The position numbers and the translations under genes were made by a program. Shown here piece after piece: positions 12,151 to 21,614 of a stretch of 21,940 nucleotides of DNA; position 1 is the stretch's first letter; each line of letters opens with the position of its first letter. Source of the DNA: CAMUQR01 sp963526735 (lineage in GTDB: Bacteria > Patescibacteriota > Saccharimonadia > Saccharimonadales > Saccharimonadaceae); NCBI GenBank assembly GCA_963526735.1, contig CAURNU010000007.1:1-21940 (forward strand). The letters are read 5' to 3'. The notes below the pieces were generated by a model that made no database searches, had not been told where the DNA came from, and worked only from the letters and a program-made list of their open reading frames with translations.

Positions 12151-15060
12151 GTGGAAGAGTTTTTATATCTAATCTATGGTCTGATGGTACTGGCTGGCGG
12201 GGCTGGTGTGGTGTTTTTGGTATGGACGCAATATCGTAAATTTTTGCAAGAATCAAAAAACTATGAGCGGGGCCTCAAGATGGTTTATTTGCATATTCAT
12301 TTACCACCAAGTAGTACTGACTTAGAATCAACCGGATCGAGTCGTGACCAGCGTGATTTGACGGATGAGATTTTGTCGCAGGCACAGGTGATGTATAGTA
12401 TTATCGCTTCGACAGTTTATAGCGGATTTAAGGCGCGGTTATTCGGTCAGCGACATTTATCATTTGAAATCGTCGCTAAAGACGGTCTAATTTACTATTA
12501 CGCTGTAGTGCCAATGTCGCTAATTGATATTATCAAACAAGCTATTTCTACAGCTTATCCTTCTGCGCGTATTGAGGAAGTTGAAGGAAAAAATATTTTT
12601 CAAGAATCGGCTAACTATAACTCAATCTGCGGTGGTGAGTTTACTCTGCGCAAAGAGCCGGCCTATCCAATTCTGACTTACCAAGAATCAAAACAGGATG
12701 TGTCGCGTTCACTACTTAACGCCTTGTCAGCTTCTAAACAGGGCGATGGTGTAGCGATTCAGATTTTGATTCGACCAGCTGATGAATCATGGGTTGATGT
12801 TGCAATAAATACAACAAAAGCTATGCGAGAAGGTAAAAAAGGAGGTTCGAAAGGCCTGAATATCGGTTATAAACCGGGGGAGCTGTTGGAAGTGTTGTGG
12901 AAACCACCACAATCCAATGAGCAGAAAGATGATTTCAAAGGACCGGATGAAGTTGATCGTATGGCAATTGAAGCGATTGAAAATAAAATTCGTTATCCTG
13001 GATTTGAGACTCTTGTTAGGGTGGTAGTATCTTCTGAAACCTCGACTCGTTCGCAATCAATTTTGCAAAATATCATTGCCTCATTTGCACTACTTAACTC
13101 CACTAATTTTAATGGTTTCAAATATAATCAATCCAAAAATATTGATGAGTTGGTGACGGCTTATATTATGCGTTTTTTCCCACAAAGTATTAAAAGTAAT
13201 ATTTTAAACAGTGTGGAGTTGGCAACTTTATTTCACCTTCCAAGTCAAAAAGATATTCCAACTTCACAAATTAAGCGTCAAGCAACTAAACAAGTTGACG
13301 GTCCGACGGATTTGATTGAAGAGGGTCTGTTGCTTGGTTATAACGAGTTCCGAGGTGTTAAAAAACCGATTCGTCTCAGCGCCAAAGATCGCTTGCGTCA
13401 CACCTATTTTATCGGTCAAACCGGTACTGGTAAATCTGGTTTGTTAGAAAACTTAGCCTATCAGGATATTATGGATGGTAAGGGCTTTGCTTTTGTCGAC
13501 CCGCACGGTGATTCAGTTGAGCGATTGCTTGGGATGATTCCGCGTAATCGCGTTGAAGATGTGATCTATTTTAATCCAAGTGATATTGATAATCCAATTG
13601 GATTGAATCTATTTGAGTTTGAAAACGAGGATCAAAAAGATTTCTTGATTCAAGAATGCATTCAAATGTTATATGGGCTCTACGATCCAGGTCATACCGG
13701 TATTATGGGGCCTCGTTTTGAGACTTGGTTCCGTAATGCCGCTTTGGCACTGATGGCTGATCCGGACGGTTCATCATTTATCGATGTGCCAAAGATGTTC
13801 AGCGATCCAGATTTTATGAATTATAAGATGCAGTTCGTGACGGATATGACAGTGCGTGATTTCTGGCTGAAGGAAATGGCTATGATGCCAGAATCGGCCA
13901 AGGGTGAAATTCTTGGCTGGTTTGCCTCAAAATTCGGCGCTTTTTTGTCAAATGAAATGATGCGCAATATCATTGGTCAAACTAAATCAGGCTTTAATAT
14001 GCGTCAGATTATGGATAATAATAAAATTCTATTGATTAACCTTTCGAAGGGTCGGACTGGTGAGCTGAACGCGAAGCTGCTCGGTATGATGTTTGTGATG
14101 AAGTTTCAGGCGGCTGCGATGAGTCGAGCTGATATGCCAGAGGCGGAACGTAAGGAGTTTTGTCTGTATGTTGACGAGTTCCAAAACTTTGCTACGGAGA
14201 GTTTTGAATCAATTTTGTCAGAAGCTCGTAAATATAAACTTAACCTGATTGTTGCAAACCAGTTCATGACACAGTTGACGGAAAAAATTCGTGAAGCGAT
14301 TATTGGTAACGTTGGTACGATTATCTCTGGTCGTATCGGTATTACTGATGCTCAGATCCTTGAGAAGCGCTTCTTGCCAGTGTTTAATGCTGAAGATCTG
14401 ACGCGACTTCCTAATTATCAAACGATTACTACAGTGATGATTAATAACACGCCATCTAGTCCATTCAGTATGAACCTCTTACCGCCAGTCGGCGACTCTA
14501 GTGATGCGGTGCGTGACGCGATTAAACGCTTGTCAGCCACGAGATTTGGCCAAAGTCGGGCGATGATTGACGCTGAAATTGCTAAACGCTTATCAGCGGG
14601 TTCGCAACAGTCAAATCAGCAGACTCAGTCTATGCCCGGAGCGACTATGCCTGAGGTACCAGCTAATCATCAGCTTAGTGCGCCTTCTACTGATCAGGAA
14701 GAGAGCTTCTTGGATGGCTGGCTGAAAAAACGTCGTGAGCTCAAAGCACAGAGTCAAAACGATCTAGATACTGTGCAAGCTAGTACCAACTATCCACAGA
14801 CTTCTTTGGCACCACCATCGTTAGCTTCGCCGCCTGTAAGAGCAGATACGCAGGCGAGCCAGTCAACGGGTGTAACTTCTACCAGTCGTCCTATGAATGA
14901 AATTAAAACTAAAGTAACGCATTTGACGAGTGGGTCGGACAATGAATCAGTGAATGCTCCTCAAGCTAAAGTGATGGACATTAAACCGCCTTTAAAGCCA
15001 AATAATAGCCTGAAAATTGGCTCCGATGATGAGCAAGAGTTAGACTTGCGTATTAAGTAA
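12151..15060 (+). CDS. Membrane-anchored type IV secretion-like ATPase (VirD4/TraG/HerA type)
   Basis: 969 residues, GTG start with GAGGGG a few bases upstream. An N-terminal membrane segment (residues about 4-27, LIYGLMVLAGGAGVVFLVW) is followed by a domain of about 380 residues without clear motifs. The RecA-like motor has Walker A GQTGTGKS at 422-429, FAFVDPHGD, and Walker B LYVDEFQNF with D675-E676, then the ANQFMTQL sensor-like segment. The last 180 residues are Ser/Gln/Pro-rich and likely disordered. This arrangement fits a VirD4/TraG-like coupling ATPase that moves DNA or protein across the membrane; VirB4 or HerA relatives are alternatives. In a parasitic or epibiotic lineage it could serve host interaction or DNA exchange. 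No other secretion genes are in the window. Confidence 0.82.
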   Translation: MEEFLYLIYGLMVLAGGAGVVFLVWTQYRKFLQESKNYERGLKMVYLHIHLPPSSTDLESTGSSRDQRDLTDEILSQAQVMYSIIASTVYSGFKARLFGQRHLSFEIVAKDGLIYYYAVVPMSLIDIIKQAISTAYPSARIEEVEGKNIFQESANYNSICGGEFTLRKEPAYPILTYQESKQDVSRSLLNALSASKQGDGVAIQILIRPADESWVDVAINTTKAMREGKKGGSKGLNIGYKPGELLEVLWKPPQSNEQKDDFKGPDEVDRMAIEAIENKIRYPGFETLVRVVVSSETSTRSQSILQNIIASFALLNSTNFNGFKYNQSKNIDELVTAYIMRFFPQSIKSNILNSVELATLFHLPSQKDIPTSQIKRQATKQVDGPTDLIEEGLLLGYNEFRGVKKPIRLSAKDRLRHTYFIGQTGTGKSGLLENLAYQDIMDGKGFAFVDPHGDSVERLLGMIPRNRVEDVIYFNPSDIDNPIGLNLFEFENEDQKDFLIQECIQMLYGLYDPGHTGIMGPRFETWFRNAALALMADPDGSSFIDVPKMFSDPDFMNYKMQFVTDMTVRDFWLKEMAMMPESAKGEILGWFASKFGAFLSNEMMRNIIGQTKSGFNMRQIMDNNKILLINLSKGRTGELNAKLLGMMFVMKFQAAAMSRADMPEAERKEFCLYVDEFQNFATESFESILSEARKYKLNLIVANQFMTQLTEKIREAIIGNVGTIISGRIGITDAQILEKRFLPVFNAEDLTRLPNYQTITTVMINNTPSSPFSMNLLPPVGDSSDAVRDAIKRLSATRFGQSRAMIDAEIAKRLSAGSQQSNQQTQSMPGATMPEVPANHQLSAPSTDQEESFLDGWLKKRRELKAQSQNDLDTVQASTNYPQTSLAPPSLASPPVRADTQASQSTGVTSTSRPMNEIKTKVTHLTSGSDNESVNAPQAKVMDIKPPLKPNNSLKIGSDDEQELDLRIK

Positions 15061-15084
15061 AACCGCCCCGACAAGGGCGGTTTT
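15059..15084 (+). terminator. Bidirectional terminator between convergent genes
   Basis: AAAACCGCCC (15059-15068) pairs with GGGCGGTTTT (15075-15084), loop CGACAA. The stem overlaps the stop codon of the ATPase gene. A/T flanks on both sides let it serve the minus-strand operon ending at 15107 as well. Confidence 0.85.
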
Positions 15085-15106
15085 AAATGGTTTTGCGGTG
15101 TTAAAC

Positions 15107-15598
15107 CTATTGTTTTTTAGGTTTAGCCATGATTAAGCTGATGAATCCGACAATGAAGCTAGAGAGTAGCAGTATTATTACGATCAATGGGTTATAGTAA
15201 TAATTATAAACAGTACATAATGAATAATAGATAATATTTAAGATGAAGAAAAACATCATCCCGCGGGCCATGGCAGTTGGATTGAGTAATAAGTCATTAA
15301 TTATGAACGCAATTATCTCAAAGCCACGATTATGAATAATTTTGGAGGCTTGGCGCTCCGGTCGCGGTAGATTGTCACGCATCTCAGTGATGGTCTTAAT
15401 AAAACCATGATTAACAGTGCGTCGGCTTAAAGTATCGCCTTGGACGTTTTTTAACTTACTGATTTTAATGATTTGATTAGTGTGTAATACTTGTGAACCG
15501 AGCAGGCGATTGACGGTTTGAACTTTCGTTAGTTTGCGGTTTTTCTTACTTTTCTTAGCCTGTATGAAGCTGTTGATAATATCTGCTTTCTTAGCCAT
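15107..15598 (-). CDS. Membrane protein of unknown function with basic N-terminus
   Basis: 163 residues. The N-terminal 85 are polar and very basic (AKKSKKNRKLTK), with no recognised domain. Two membrane segments lie at about residues 108-131 and 136-156 (GMMFFFILNIIYYSLCTVY, PLIVIILLLSSFIVGFISLIM). The ATG overlaps the stop of the upstream membrane protein by one base (TAATG), so the two are translationally coupled and probably act together at the membrane. Function unknown. Confidence 0.72.
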   Translation of the reverse strand: MAKKADIINSFIQAKKSKKNRKLTKVQTVNRLLGSQVLHTNQIIKISKLKNVQGDTLSRRTVNHGFIKTITEMRDNLPRPERQASKIIHNRGFEIIAFIINDLLLNPTAMARGMMFFFILNIIYYSLCTVYNYYYNPLIVIILLLSSFIVGFISLIMAKPKKQ

Positions 15599-16764
15599 TA
15601 GATAATTCCTTGATTGATGTTATGGCGAATGATACGAATTTCTTTAGAAATGAAATTGATGCGAGCGATGTGTAGAATTTTAAACATAACAATGATCAGT
15701 AGGAACAAGAGGGTTGAAATTAAAATCTTATAATCATGGCGTGATGGAGCGAGATACTGATGGGTTAATAATTCAACTTGCTTGAGCGGGCTACAACTAG
15801 CCTTGACGGTGTTTGTGGCATTGCCAATGCTTAGGGCTAGCTGACAATCATGGCTAGTCGGTGAATTAACATTTAATGGGTTAGAACTAAAAAGATGGTT
15901 AGTTTTGGTATAAATATCATAAGTGATGCTTTGGTGCGGACGAAGATTGTTGATTTGCCAATAAATTGTCTGATCGCTATTGAGTGAATTGTTTAAAATA
16001 TGAGCGTATTCAGCAATATCGCTTAAGTTAATTTTTACAACATCAGATAGTGGTTCTTGAGAGGTGTTTGTAGCAGTGATCGTATATTTAAGGGATTGCC
16101 CGGGGTTAATGTATATAGGGGATTGAGTATTCGTAGTTGAATTTACAACGTGTATCTGAAACGCTAATAGCTGTGTTGTATTTAGAGCAACGTTATCTAG
16201 TAACAGATTGCCATTATTTAAAATTATAAAATTATTACCATTGTGTCCATTGATGGCCAAGCCATAGTATTGTTTTTGGCAGTTATGGGCATAGACTGCT
16301 AAATCACGATTGATAGTAATTTGTCCAATATTGTTGAGCGGTGAAAAATTAATTTCCACGCAAGACGTCGGGGCAACTGGTGATTGTGCTAAAGCCATTT
16401 TAGTAACTGAGGTATTGTTGATATTGAAATGCTGATAAATTCGCACTAATTCGGAATTGTCATTGATATCGTTGAAAAAGTTATTTTGTGAGAAATTTTT
16501 GATTTGGGTATCTTTATTGATTAGGAAATGACGTGACAAGCTAGTATTGGTCGGCTTAGTATTTAAACCCGGGGTGTTAAGTGATAAGTGTGAGTTGTTA
16601 TTAACTGATATAGCCATGGCGATAATTAGCAGATTTAGAACTGCAAATAGAATAATTTTCAGATTGTTTGATCTGTCGTGTTTAATTTTTGCATCATAAG
16701 CCGCTAAGTGCCAAATCATAGCTGGACTGTAGGCTAAATGAGCGACTATTTTTCTAAAATTCAT
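15598..16764 (-). CDS. Bitopic surface protein with DUF11-like repeat domain
   Basis: 388 residues. A membrane segment at about 36-54 (IILFAVLNLLIIAMAISV) follows a basic cytoplasmic tail. The large central part is rich in Asn, Ser and Thr and should lie outside. Its second half (about 215-300) has the pattern of DUF11/conserved-repeat adhesin domains: YINPGQSLKYTITATNTS, then LSDVVKINLSD and IYWQINNLRPHQSITYDI. A second membrane segment at about 347-365 (LISTLLFLLIIVMFKIL) precedes a basic tail. Cysteines at several points could form bridges. GAGGA lies upstream of the ATG, and the promoter is divergent from gyrB. A role in the cell envelope is inferred; the exact function is unknown. Confidence 0.75.
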   Translation of the reverse strand: MNFRKIVAHLAYSPAMIWHLAAYDAKIKHDRSNNLKIILFAVLNLLIIAMAISVNNNSHLSLNTPGLNTKPTNTSLSRHFLINKDTQIKNFSQNNFFNDINDNSELVRIYQHFNINNTSVTKMALAQSPVAPTSCVEINFSPLNNIGQITINRDLAVYAHNCQKQYYGLAINGHNGNNFIILNNGNLLLDNVALNTTQLLAFQIHVVNSTTNTQSPIYINPGQSLKYTITATNTSQEPLSDVVKINLSDIAEYAHILNNSLNSDQTIYWQINNLRPHQSITYDIYTKTNHLFSSNPLNVNSPTSHDCQLALSIGNATNTVKASCSPLKQVELLTHQYLAPSRHDYKILISTLLFLLIIVMFKILHIARINFISKEIRIIRHNINQGII

Positions 16765-16796
16765 ACCATTATCCTCAAAGATATGTTACCATAAGC

Positions 16797-16825
16797 GGTA
16801 TAAGCTAGGCAAGACGCTTGAGCAA
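16797..16825 (-). promoter_or_regulatory. Promoter of the minus-strand membrane-protein operon
   Basis: On the minus strand TTGCTC (16825-16820), 17 bases, TATACC (16802-16797). Its -35 box overlaps that of the divergent gyrB promoter (16818-16823). Confidence 0.55.
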
Positions 16826-16846
16826 TTATTAAATTTGGTTTATACT
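16818..16846 (+). promoter_or_regulatory. Promoter of gyrB-gyrA
   Basis: TTGAGC (16818-16823), 17 bases, TATACT (16841-16846). The predicted start near 16853 gives a leader of about 35 nt that carries the Shine-Dalgarno GAGGAG two bases before the gyrB ATG. Confidence 0.7.
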
Positions 16847-16887
16847 AGAGACTGAATTTTCAACAAAATATTGGGAAGTGAGGAGAA

Positions 16888-18864
16888 ATGACCAAACAAA
16901 AAAGCGACAGTAGCTATGATAGCTCCCAAATTCAGGTGCTGGAAGGCTTAGAAGCAGTCCGTAAACGTCCGGGAATGTATATTGGTAGCACCGGTTATGA
17001 AGGCGTGCACCACTTAATTAAAGAAATTGCTGACAACTCAATTGACGAGGTTATCGCTGGTTATGCTACTGAGGTAAAAATTACCTTATTGGCTGATGGT
17101 GGCGTGAATGTTATTGATAATGGTCGGGGGATTCCGATTGATAAACACCCAAAAACCGGTAAATCAACGCTAGAAACAGTTCTAACCGTCCTCCACGCTG
17201 GTGGTAAATTCGGTGGCGGTGGTTATAAAGTATCGTCTGGTCTGCACGGCGTTGGCTCAAGTGTGGTCAACGCACTATCAACTCGCTTAATAGCTCGAGT
17301 ATTTAAAGATGGCTATGAATATGTTCAAGAATTTGAGCGCGGTGTGCCACAAGCTGACATTAAAAAAGTCGGTAAAACTGATCAAACTGGTACGTCAATT
17401 ACTTTTTATCCAGACGGGGAAATCTTCTCAACGATCGAGTTGGACTATAAATGGGTCGTCAAATATATTCGTCATCAGGCTTACTTAACTAAGGGTACAA
17501 AACTATCGGTTCTCGAGGAAAAAACTGGTAATCGCCAAGCTTTTTACTTTGAAGGTGGTATTAAAAGTTATGTGAAGCACCTCAACCGCGGTAAAGAAAC
17601 AATTACTCCTGATATTTTCTATGTGGAAAGCCAAGTCGAAGATTCTGGCGTGGAAATTGCTTTGCAATATAACGACAGTTTTCTTGAGAACGTGCAGGCG
17701 TTTGCTAACAATGTCTTAAACCCTGATGGCGGTACTCATGTCACTGGTTTTCGGGCGGCGATGACCCGGATTATAAATGATTATGCCCGTAAAAATGGTT
17801 TGTTGAAAGAAAAAGAAGAAAGCTTAACTGGTGAGGACATTCGTGAGGGCTTAACGGCAGTTGTGCTTGTAAAACTACCTGATCCGCAATTCGAGGGTCA
17901 GACTAAAAATAAACTCGGTAACCCAGAGGTGCGTGGTTATGTTGAGCAGGTGATGGCTGAGTATTTTGGTTATTATCTCGAAGAAAACCCAGCTTCAGCC
18001 AAGAAGATGATCTCAAAATCACTGATGGCAGCCCGAGCGCGTAAGGCAGCCCGAGCAGCTCGCGATAATGTGATCCGCAAAGGTGCACTGGATGGATTAA
18101 ACCTACCAGGTAAGTTGGCGGACTGTTCAAGTAAAAACCCTGATGAATGTGAACTATACATTGTTGAGGGTGACTCGGCTGGCGGTTCGGCTAAATCTGG
18201 GCGCGACTCCAAGACGCAAGCTATCTTACCATTGCGTGGTAAAGTGCTAAATACTGAACGTGCTCGATTAGATCGCATGCTGGCTAATAATGAAATCGTC
18301 AGCTTGATTAAGGGTATGGGCGTGGGTATCGGTGAACAATTTGATATCTCAGGCTTGCGTTATAATCGCATTATTATCATGACCGATGCCGATGTTGACG
18401 GTTCACACATCGCGACTTTGCTAATGACTTTCTTCTTCCGTTATATGCGTGAGGTGGTTGACCAAGGCCATATTTATCTGGCAAAACCGCCTCTGTATCT
18501 GATTCGTACTGGTAAAAATACTAAGTTTTATGCTTATAGCGATGAAGAACGTGACCAAATTATCGAAGATTTAATCCAAAAACGCATTGCTAACGGTGCA
18601 CAAATTGATCCAAATGATGACCGTAACAAACAAGCTGGCGTGACCATGCTTCAACGCTACAAAGGTCTTGGTGAAATGGATGCGACTCAGCTCTGGGAAA
18701 CAACCATGAACCCGGAAAATCGCGTGTTAGTACAGGTGACTGTCGAGGATGCCGAAAAGGCTGATGCAATCTTTACGAAATTAATGGGAGATGAGGCTTC
18801 TTTGCGCAAAAACTTTATTCAAAACCGCGCAAAATTCGTCAATCTAGAGGATTTGGATGTTTAA
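16888..18864 (+). CDS. gyrB: DNA gyrase subunit B
   Basis: ATPase subunit of gyrase, which introduces negative supercoils. 658 residues, about the length of GyrB proteins without the long proteobacterial TOPRIM insertion. The GHKL ATPase begins with LEGLEAVRKRPGMYIGSTGYEGVHHL, IADNSIDEVIAG and the DNGRGIP and LHGVGSSVVNALS motifs. TOPRIM motifs are EGDSAGGSAKSGRDS (Glu near residue 427) and DADVDGSHI (near 499-506). The C-terminal YKGLGEMDATQLWETTMNP is typical. ParE is the alternative, but the adjacent gyrA and the single pair favour gyrase. The end overlaps the first possible gyrA start codon. Confidence 0.96.
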   Translation: MTKQKSDSSYDSSQIQVLEGLEAVRKRPGMYIGSTGYEGVHHLIKEIADNSIDEVIAGYATEVKITLLADGGVNVIDNGRGIPIDKHPKTGKSTLETVLTVLHAGGKFGGGGYKVSSGLHGVGSSVVNALSTRLIARVFKDGYEYVQEFERGVPQADIKKVGKTDQTGTSITFYPDGEIFSTIELDYKWVVKYIRHQAYLTKGTKLSVLEEKTGNRQAFYFEGGIKSYVKHLNRGKETITPDIFYVESQVEDSGVEIALQYNDSFLENVQAFANNVLNPDGGTHVTGFRAAMTRIINDYARKNGLLKEKEESLTGEDIREGLTAVVLVKLPDPQFEGQTKNKLGNPEVRGYVEQVMAEYFGYYLEENPASAKKMISKSLMAARARKAARAARDNVIRKGALDGLNLPGKLADCSSKNPDECELYIVEGDSAGGSAKSGRDSKTQAILPLRGKVLNTERARLDRMLANNEIVSLIKGMGVGIGEQFDISGLRYNRIIIMTDADVDGSHIATLLMTFFFRYMREVVDQGHIYLAKPPLYLIRTGKNTKFYAYSDEERDQIIEDLIQKRIANGAQIDPNDDRNKQAGVTMLQRYKGLGEMDATQLWETTMNPENRVLVQVTVEDAEKADAIFTKLMGDEASLRKNFIQNRAKFVNLEDLDV

Positions 18865-21373
18865 TATGGAAGAGGATAAAAAAATGTCAACAGAAGCAGA
18901 AATTATTAATCAGCCAACTCACTCTCGAGTGATCGAGAATCGTACTCTTGAAAACGTCATGGAAGATAGCTTCCTGCGTTATTCAATGAGTGTGATTGTT
19001 GATCGTGCTTTACCAGATGTGCGTGATGGTTTAAAGCCGGTACATCGTCGGATTTTATACTCAATGGAGCGCAATGGCTGGCGTTTTGGTACTAAATACA
19101 CTAAATCAGCACGTATCACTGGTGATGTGATGGGTAAGTATCACCCGCACGGTGATTCAGCGATTTATGACGCAATGGTGCGTTTGGCGCAAGATTGGAA
19201 CCTGCGCTATACACTAGTCGATGGTCAGGGTAACTTTGGTTCAATGGACGGTGACCCAGCGGCGGCTTCGCGTTATACTGAGGCGCGCATGAGCAAAGCC
19301 GGTGGTGAATTACTAGTAGATTTGGATAAAAACACGGTTGATTTTCGTGATAACTATGATGGTTCAGAGCGTGAGCCAGTTGTTTTACCAGCAAAATTAC
19401 CTAATTTATTGCTAAATGGTCAAGTTGGTATTGCAGTCGGTATGGCAACCAGTATTCCAACTCACAACCTCAGTGAGGTAGTAGATGCAACAGTCGCTTT
19501 GATTGATAAACCAGAATCGACCGTTGATGATTTGATGAAGTTTATTAAAGGTCCGGATTTTCCAACTGGAGCGATTGTGTACGGTGGTGCGCCAATGAAG
19601 CAGGCTTATCTAACTGGTCGGGGTAGTGTCACTATGCGTGCTGTTGCTAATATTGAGGAAACTAAACGTGGTCGTCATCAGATTGTTGTGACAGAAATTC
19701 CATACATGGTCAACAAAGCCTCATTGATTGAAAAAATTGCTGAATTAGTTAAAGAGAAGAAGCTGACTGCAATCAGCGACTTGCGTGATGAAAGTGCACG
19801 CGGTGTGGTGCGGGTGGTGATTGAGCTGAAAAAAGACGCTTATCCAAAAAAAGTCTTAAATCAGCTCTATAAGATGACTCAATTACAGACGGCGTTCCAC
19901 TATAATATGCTAGCATTGGTTGATGGTTTGCAACCTCGAGTGCTTGGTTTGGTGGATATTCTGAGCGAGTTTGTTAAACACCGTCAAAAGGTGGTGCGTC
20001 GTCGCACTGAGTTTGAACTGCAAAAAGCTAAAGATCGTGCGCATATATTAGAGGGCTTAAAAATTGCGCTTGATCATATTGATGAAGTGATTAAAACCAT
20101 TCGTGCTTCCAAAAACGACGAGGAAACTGAGGCAAACTTGATTGCGAAGTTTGATTTGTCGCAAATTCAAGCTCGAGCCATTATGGCGATGCAGTTGCGT
20201 CGCTTAAATGCGCTTAACCGTCAGGCGATTGAGGATGAGTTAGCAGAACTTCTAAAATTAATTGGTGAATTAGAACGAATTTTGGCTGATGAAAACGAAA
20301 TTTTGCGTATTATTAAAGAAGAATTACTAGAAATCAAAGAAAAATACGGTGATGAACGCCGTTCACAAATTATTAATCACGAACTTGGTAAATTCAGTGA
20401 TGAGGAGTTAATCCCAGAAGAGCAATCGGTAATTATCCTGACTAGTGAGAATTATATTAAGCGAACTCTAATGAGTGATTATCGTCGCCAAAATCGTGGT
20501 GGTAAGGGTAAACGAGGTATTACGACCAAGGAACAGGATGTAATTGATCGGTTAGTGCCAGCAAGTACGCATGACTATCTATTATTCTTCACCAATAGGG
20601 GTCGAGTGTTCCGCTTGAAGGCTTATGAAGTGCCAGCGGCTAGTCTAACAGCCAAAGGCGTAGCGGCGGTTAACTTATTACAACTTCAACCAGAAGAAAA
20701 AATCACCTCAATTATTCACTCACCACGTAACGAAAACGAGAATGGCTATCTGTTTATGGCAACTACTAAGGGTGTTGTCAAAAAAACACCAATTGATAAA
20801 TATGCTAATATCCGCACCAATGGTCTGATTTCCATCACTCTGGATGATGGTGACGAACTGCGCTATATTCGACGCACTAGCGGTAAAGATGAGCTAATTT
20901 TATCTACCTCAGCTGGTCAAGCCGTTCGCTTTGATGAAAACGATATTCGCCCAATGGGTCGTTCAGCGCGTGGTGTGCGTGGCGTCCGCCTCCGTCCAAA
21001 TGATTGGGTGGTAGGTATGGATGTCATCTCTGATGCTTCGAAAAAGATCTTAGTCATTAGTAAGAATGGCTATGGCAAAATGACCAACATTAATCTGTTC
21101 GCTGCTCATAAGCGGGGCGGGGTTGGCATCAAAGCTGCTACCGTAACGGCAAAAACCGGTCCAATTATTACCGCTCGAACTGTCTGTGATGATGCCGAAG
21201 AATTACTAATGATCTCTGAAAAAGGTCAGACGATTCGAGTCGGCATCAATGATGTCCCTTCGTTGGGTCGCACTACTCAGGGTGTACGTATTATGCGTCT
21301 GAATGATGGAGACGCTGTGGCTTCGATCGGTATTCTGATGAAAGAGGATGCCGAAATTAAAGAAGAAGATTAA
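18857..21373 (+). CDS. gyrA: DNA gyrase subunit A
   Basis: DNA-cleaving subunit of gyrase, 838 residues from the first ATG. The winged-helix core has ALPDVRDGLKPVHRRILYSM, HPHGDSAIYDAMVRLAQ and the active tyrosine in AASRYTEARM (Y140 from this start). The C-terminal half holds the six-bladed DNA-wrapping domain, with repeats such as GVRGVRLRPNDWVVGM and TTQGVRIMRLNDGD. The GyrA box reads QNRGGKG where QRRGGKG is usual, so the first Arg is Asn. Three in-frame ATGs compete: 18857 (AGAGGA upstream, overlaps gyrB by eight bases), 18866 and 18884 (AGAGGA eight bases upstream, MSTEAEI). The last may be the main one. Terminator at 21408-21444. Confidence 0.96.
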   Translation: MFNMEEDKKMSTEAEIINQPTHSRVIENRTLENVMEDSFLRYSMSVIVDRALPDVRDGLKPVHRRILYSMERNGWRFGTKYTKSARITGDVMGKYHPHGDSAIYDAMVRLAQDWNLRYTLVDGQGNFGSMDGDPAAASRYTEARMSKAGGELLVDLDKNTVDFRDNYDGSEREPVVLPAKLPNLLLNGQVGIAVGMATSIPTHNLSEVVDATVALIDKPESTVDDLMKFIKGPDFPTGAIVYGGAPMKQAYLTGRGSVTMRAVANIEETKRGRHQIVVTEIPYMVNKASLIEKIAELVKEKKLTAISDLRDESARGVVRVVIELKKDAYPKKVLNQLYKMTQLQTAFHYNMLALVDGLQPRVLGLVDILSEFVKHRQKVVRRRTEFELQKAKDRAHILEGLKIALDHIDEVIKTIRASKNDEETEANLIAKFDLSQIQARAIMAMQLRRLNALNRQAIEDELAELLKLIGELERILADENEILRIIKEELLEIKEKYGDERRSQIINHELGKFSDEELIPEEQSVIILTSENYIKRTLMSDYRRQNRGGKGKRGITTKEQDVIDRLVPASTHDYLLFFTNRGRVFRLKAYEVPAASLTAKGVAAVNLLQLQPEEKITSIIHSPRNENENGYLFMATTKGVVKKTPIDKYANIRTNGLISITLDDGDELRYIRRTSGKDELILSTSAGQAVRFDENDIRPMGRSARGVRGVRLRPNDWVVGMDVISDASKKILVISKNGYGKMTNINLFAAHKRGGVGIKAATVTAKTGPIITARTVCDDAEELLMISEKGQTIRVGINDVPSLGRTTQGVRIMRLNDGDAVASIGILMKEDAEIKEED

Positions 21374-21407
21374 TATATCTATATAATAAATATAGTCAAA
21401 AAACCGT

Positions 21408-21444
21408 AAAATCCGCTATTTTCAGATGAAATAGCGGATTTTTT
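21408..21444 (+). terminator. Terminator of gyrB-gyrA
   Basis: AAAATCCGCTATTT (21408-21421) and AAATAGCGGATTTT (21429-21442) form a perfect 14-bp stem with a seven-base loop and end in a T tract. It separates gyrA from the rRNA promoter. Confidence 0.92.
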
Positions 21445-21475
21445 GAAAAAAGTATCAAAATCTTTGAAAAAAGTG

Positions 21476-21504
21476 TTGACTTTAATTTCTAAATGGTGTA
21501 GAAT
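21476..21504 (+). promoter_or_regulatory. rRNA operon promoter
   Basis: TTGACT (21476-21481), 17 bases, TAGAAT (21499-21504), preceded by A/T-rich sequence. The predicted start near 21511 gives a leader of about 105 nt before 16S. Confidence 0.75.
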
Positions 21505-21510
21505 CTTAAT

Positions 21511-21614
21511 CAGTCTTTTGTTTGTGCAATGCAAATAGGGAGAAACATTAACAATTTACTTGTGCAATTACATCGTCAGTCTATATGTTTACAATGTTTT
21601 TAAAACATTTTATT
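21511..21614 (+). promoter_or_regulatory. 16S leader with two pairs of direct repeats
   Basis: TTGTGCAAT occurs at 21522-21530 and 21560-21568. CAGTCT occurs at 21511-21516 and 21576-21581. An A/T hairpin AATGTTT/AAACATT lies just before the mature 5' end. Such leaders carry antitermination and RNase III processing signals in other bacteria; which of these applies here is not known. Confidence 0.5.
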
